Shown one piece after another: positions 62,235 through 64,000 of a stretch of DNA of 64,000 bases. The translations under genes were made by a program, and so were the position numbers. Below the pieces are notes generated by a model. It had not been told where the DNA came from and did not search any database. It worked only from the letters and a program-made list of their open reading frames with translations. Positions within the stretch are counted from its first letter, which is position 1. Each line of letters opens with the position of its first letter. Source of the stretch: Methylobacterium nodulans ORS 2060 (GTDB taxonomy: Bacteria > Pseudomonadota > Alphaproteobacteria > Rhizobiales > Beijerinckiaceae); the NCBI RefSeq assembly GCF_000022085.1, contig NC_011894.1, positions 6,929,001 to 6,993,000 on the forward strand, given 5' to 3'.

Positions 62235-62615
62235 CTAGAGCGGCGGCAGCGCCCGGATGGCGTCGGGAGCTCCGGAGACGGTCAGCGTGTCGCCGACCTG
62301 ACGCAGGTTCGGGACCGGGATCGCGACCTCTCCGCCTCCGAGCCGGCGGCGACGCGCCACGACCGCGAGGAGCGTGTGGCCGTTCTCCGAGACCCTGACC
62401 TCGCGCACGCGGCCCACGATGAGCCCGTGATCGGCATGGATCCACCGCCCGCGCAGGGCCGGCATCAGCGAAGCCGCTCCCATCTGCATCATCGAATCCG
62501 CCCGGTCCGTCAGGGGCGAGCGGTCGGTCTGCGCATCGGCCGCGCCGGCGGTCGCGACGAGCGCAACAGCGCATACCCAGTCACGCATGAGCCTCTGCAT
62601 CGCGTGCTCCCGCAT
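62235..62615 (-). CDS. Secreted PRC-barrel-domain protein
   Basis: 126 residues. A signal peptide (RDWVCAVALVATAGAADA) is followed by a short barrel: HGLIVGRVREVRVSENGHTL, AVVARRRRLGGGEVAIPVPN, and GDTLTVSGAPDAIRALP. PRC barrels bind RNA or serve as small structural domains; in the periplasm their role is unclear. The start at 62615 or one of the next two ATGs is possible. Two FNR-type boxes lie about 100 bp upstream, so it may be made when oxygen is scarce. Confidence 0.65.
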   Translation of the reverse strand: MREHAMQRLMRDWVCAVALVATAGAADAQTDRSPLTDRADSMMQMGAASLMPALRGRWIHADHGLIVGRVREVRVSENGHTLLAVVARRRRLGGGEVAIPVPNLRQVGDTLTVSGAPDAIRALPPL

Positions 62616-62712
62616 CGTGAGTTTCCGAAGAGGTGTCCGGTCGTGTCCCGGCGATGCCGCGGGCGATCCCCATCCGGAACTGGCATTGTCGCACCGTTCC
62701 GGTCCGTTCTTG

Positions 62713-62746
62713 TTGATGAAGATCAAGTCTTGTTGATGCAGATCAA
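62713..62746. promoter_or_regulatory. Two perfect FNR/FixK-type boxes
   Basis: TTGATGAAGATCAA (62713-62726) and TTGATGCAGATCAA (62733-62746) both fit TTGAT-N4-ATCAA exactly, 20 bp apart. They lie between the divergent PRC-barrel and phosphate acyltransferase genes. Confidence 0.7.
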
Positions 62747-63014
62747 GATTCGCGTGCAGCAATAAGGCGGTGCTGCTGCGCCCGCGTGGCTTCGCGCGTC
62801 GACCGTGCGGAGCATCGCGGCGGGTGTCCCACCCGATCAAGCGCGACGCCCGGGACTCCGTGATACTGCGCGGCAGGAAACGACGCCGGCGGGTCCGGCA
62901 GTGCCGCGAGCGAACGCGATCCCGCGACGCCGCACCCCATCACTTCGACCGCGACCCCGCCCCGACAGCGGTCGATGGCGCACGAACAGCCTTCCCCGGT
63001 CAGGAGAGAGCATC

Positions 63015-63989
63015 GTGGCGATTTCGACGACAGAGCAGGCGCCGGCCGGGCACCGCCGGCACGAGAAGTACGACCGCCTGGTCGCGGCCGCGCAGGCACG
63101 CCCCCGGCTCAAGGTCGCGGTCGTCCATCCCTGCGATGAGGCATCGCTCGGGGCCGCGCTGGAGGCCGCGTCCCTGGGCCTCATCGAGCCCACGCTCGTG
63201 GGACCCCGCCCCAAGATCCAGGCCGCCGCCGCCGCGCTCGACGCCGACATCGCGGGCCTGCGCATCGTCGATGCCGCCCATAGCCACGACGCCGCCGCCA
63301 AGGCCGTGGCGCTCGTGAATGCGGGCGAGGCCGAGGCGCTGATGAAGGGCAGCCTCCACACCGACGAGTTGATGGCCGCGGTGGTCCGCCGGGAGGGCGG
63401 CCTCAGGACCGCCCGCCGCGTCAGCCACTGCTTCGTCATGGACGTGCCCAGTCACGATGTCCCGCTCATCGTCACCGATGCCGCCATCAACATCGCGCCC
63501 TCGCTCGAAGAGAAGCGCGACATCGTCCAGAACGCCATCGACCTCGCGCATGCCTTCGGGATCGAGACGGTGCGGGTCGCCATCGTGTCGGCGATGGAAA
63601 CCGTCAACCCGAAGGTGCCCTCGACCCTCGATGCGGCTGCGCTCTGCAAGATGGCGGATCGGGGCCAGATCACGGGCGCGGTTCTCGATGGGCCGCTCGC
63701 CCTCGACAACGCCATCGATCTCGGCGCGGCCCGCATCAAGAAGATCCACTCGCCCGTCGCCGGGCGGGCCAACGTGCTCGTCGTGCCCGACCTCGAGGCG
63801 GGCAACATGCTGGCCAAGAGCCTGACCTTCCTGGCCGATGCGGACGCTGCCGGGATCGTGCTGGGGGCCCGGGTCCCGATCATCCTGACGAGCCGCGCCG
63901 ATTCGCGCCTGACCCGTCTCGCCTCCTGCGCGGTCGCATCCCTGTTCGCGGCCGCCCAGCGCGCGACGCGGCCCTTGCCCGAGGTCTAG
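63015..63989 (+). CDS. pta: Phosphate acetyl/butyryltransferase
   Basis: 324 residues of the short PTA_PTB type. LKVAVVHPCDEASLGAALEA begins the first lobe, then EAEALMKGSLHTDELMAAVV and RRVSHCFVMDVPSHDVPLIV; PDLEAGNMLAKSLTFLADAD and AGIVLGARVPIILTSRADS are family signatures near the C-terminus. It interconverts acetyl-CoA and acetyl phosphate (or butyryl forms). The GTG at 63015 has GGAGAGAG before it. An ATG follows three bases after the stop; acetate kinase would be the usual neighbour. The FixK-type boxes upstream point to fermentation or overflow under low oxygen. Confidence 0.85.
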   Translation: MAISTTEQAPAGHRRHEKYDRLVAAAQARPRLKVAVVHPCDEASLGAALEAASLGLIEPTLVGPRPKIQAAAAALDADIAGLRIVDAAHSHDAAAKAVALVNAGEAEALMKGSLHTDELMAAVVRREGGLRTARRVSHCFVMDVPSHDVPLIVTDAAINIAPSLEEKRDIVQNAIDLAHAFGIETVRVAIVSAMETVNPKVPSTLDAAALCKMADRGQITGAVLDGPLALDNAIDLGAARIKKIHSPVAGRANVLVVPDLEAGNMLAKSLTFLADADAAGIVLGARVPIILTSRADSRLTRLASCAVASLFAAAQRATRPLPEV

Positions 63990-63992
63990 GCC

Positions 63993-64000
63993 ATGATCCC
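63993..64000 (+). CDS. Start of the next gene, cut by the window end
   Basis: An ATG three bases after the pta stop begins a frame of two codons before the sequence ends. By position it could be acetate kinase, but nothing in the sequence shows this. Confidence 0.3.

Noticed and set aside
1..64000. tRNA, rRNA and riboswitch genes
   Set aside because: I saw no sequence with a convincing cloverleaf, rRNA signature or riboswitch core, though a covariance search would be the proper test.

Overview
The window is high-GC DNA whose gene content points to an alphaproteobacterium of the order Rhizobiales, most likely a Methylobacterium or Microvirga relative. The grounds are the alternative complex III / caa3 oxidase operon, FixK-type boxes, RTX proteins, an exoF-like exporter and many IS701, IS630, IS481 and IS110 pieces. 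This placement is inferred from gene families, not from a search.

Layout. 1-417 is the 3' end of a secreted RTX protein. 567-3104 is an insertion-sequence graveyard. 3360-29245 is a large exopolysaccharide or glycolipid region on both strands. It holds glycosyltransferases of families GT2, GT4 and probably GT-C, a Wzx-like flippase, an ExoF-like export protein, two acyltransferases, three methyltransferases, a CelD-like acetyltransferase, a GH5 glycosidase, two related flavoproteins, an ATP-grasp ligase and a GINT1-like beta-propeller protein. Decayed transposases and cut-off RTX pieces interrupt it, and repeated palindromic motifs lie in several promoters. 29403-34464 is another mosaic of fragments around an intact beta-helix/RTX secreted protein.

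34549-37990 carries an MpaB-family oxygenase and a lone FdhF/YdeP molybdopterin oxidoreductase. 38269-50354 is one overlapping minus-strand operon for aerobic respiration: actA-F (alternative complex III, quinol oxidation), a small membrane protein, a SCO copper chaperone, and a caa3-type cytochrome c oxidase with a cytochrome c domain fused to subunit II and an A2-type (YSHP) subunit I. A gap with two strong terminators and a stand-alone methyltransferase follow.

51925-58897 is a catabolic locus: a beta-hydroxyacid dehydrogenase, an ABM monooxygenase-fold protein and a SAF-domain oxidoreductase on one side, a LysR regulator in the middle, and a TRAP transporter (DctP plus fused DctQM) on the other. 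A matching two-box sequence lies upstream of both arms, so LysR probably controls both. The end holds a hemerythrin-domain protein, an intact IS110 transposase, a GNAT protein, a PRC-barrel protein and a phosphate acyltransferase. Two perfect FNR/FixK-type boxes lie between the last two, suggesting control by low oxygen.
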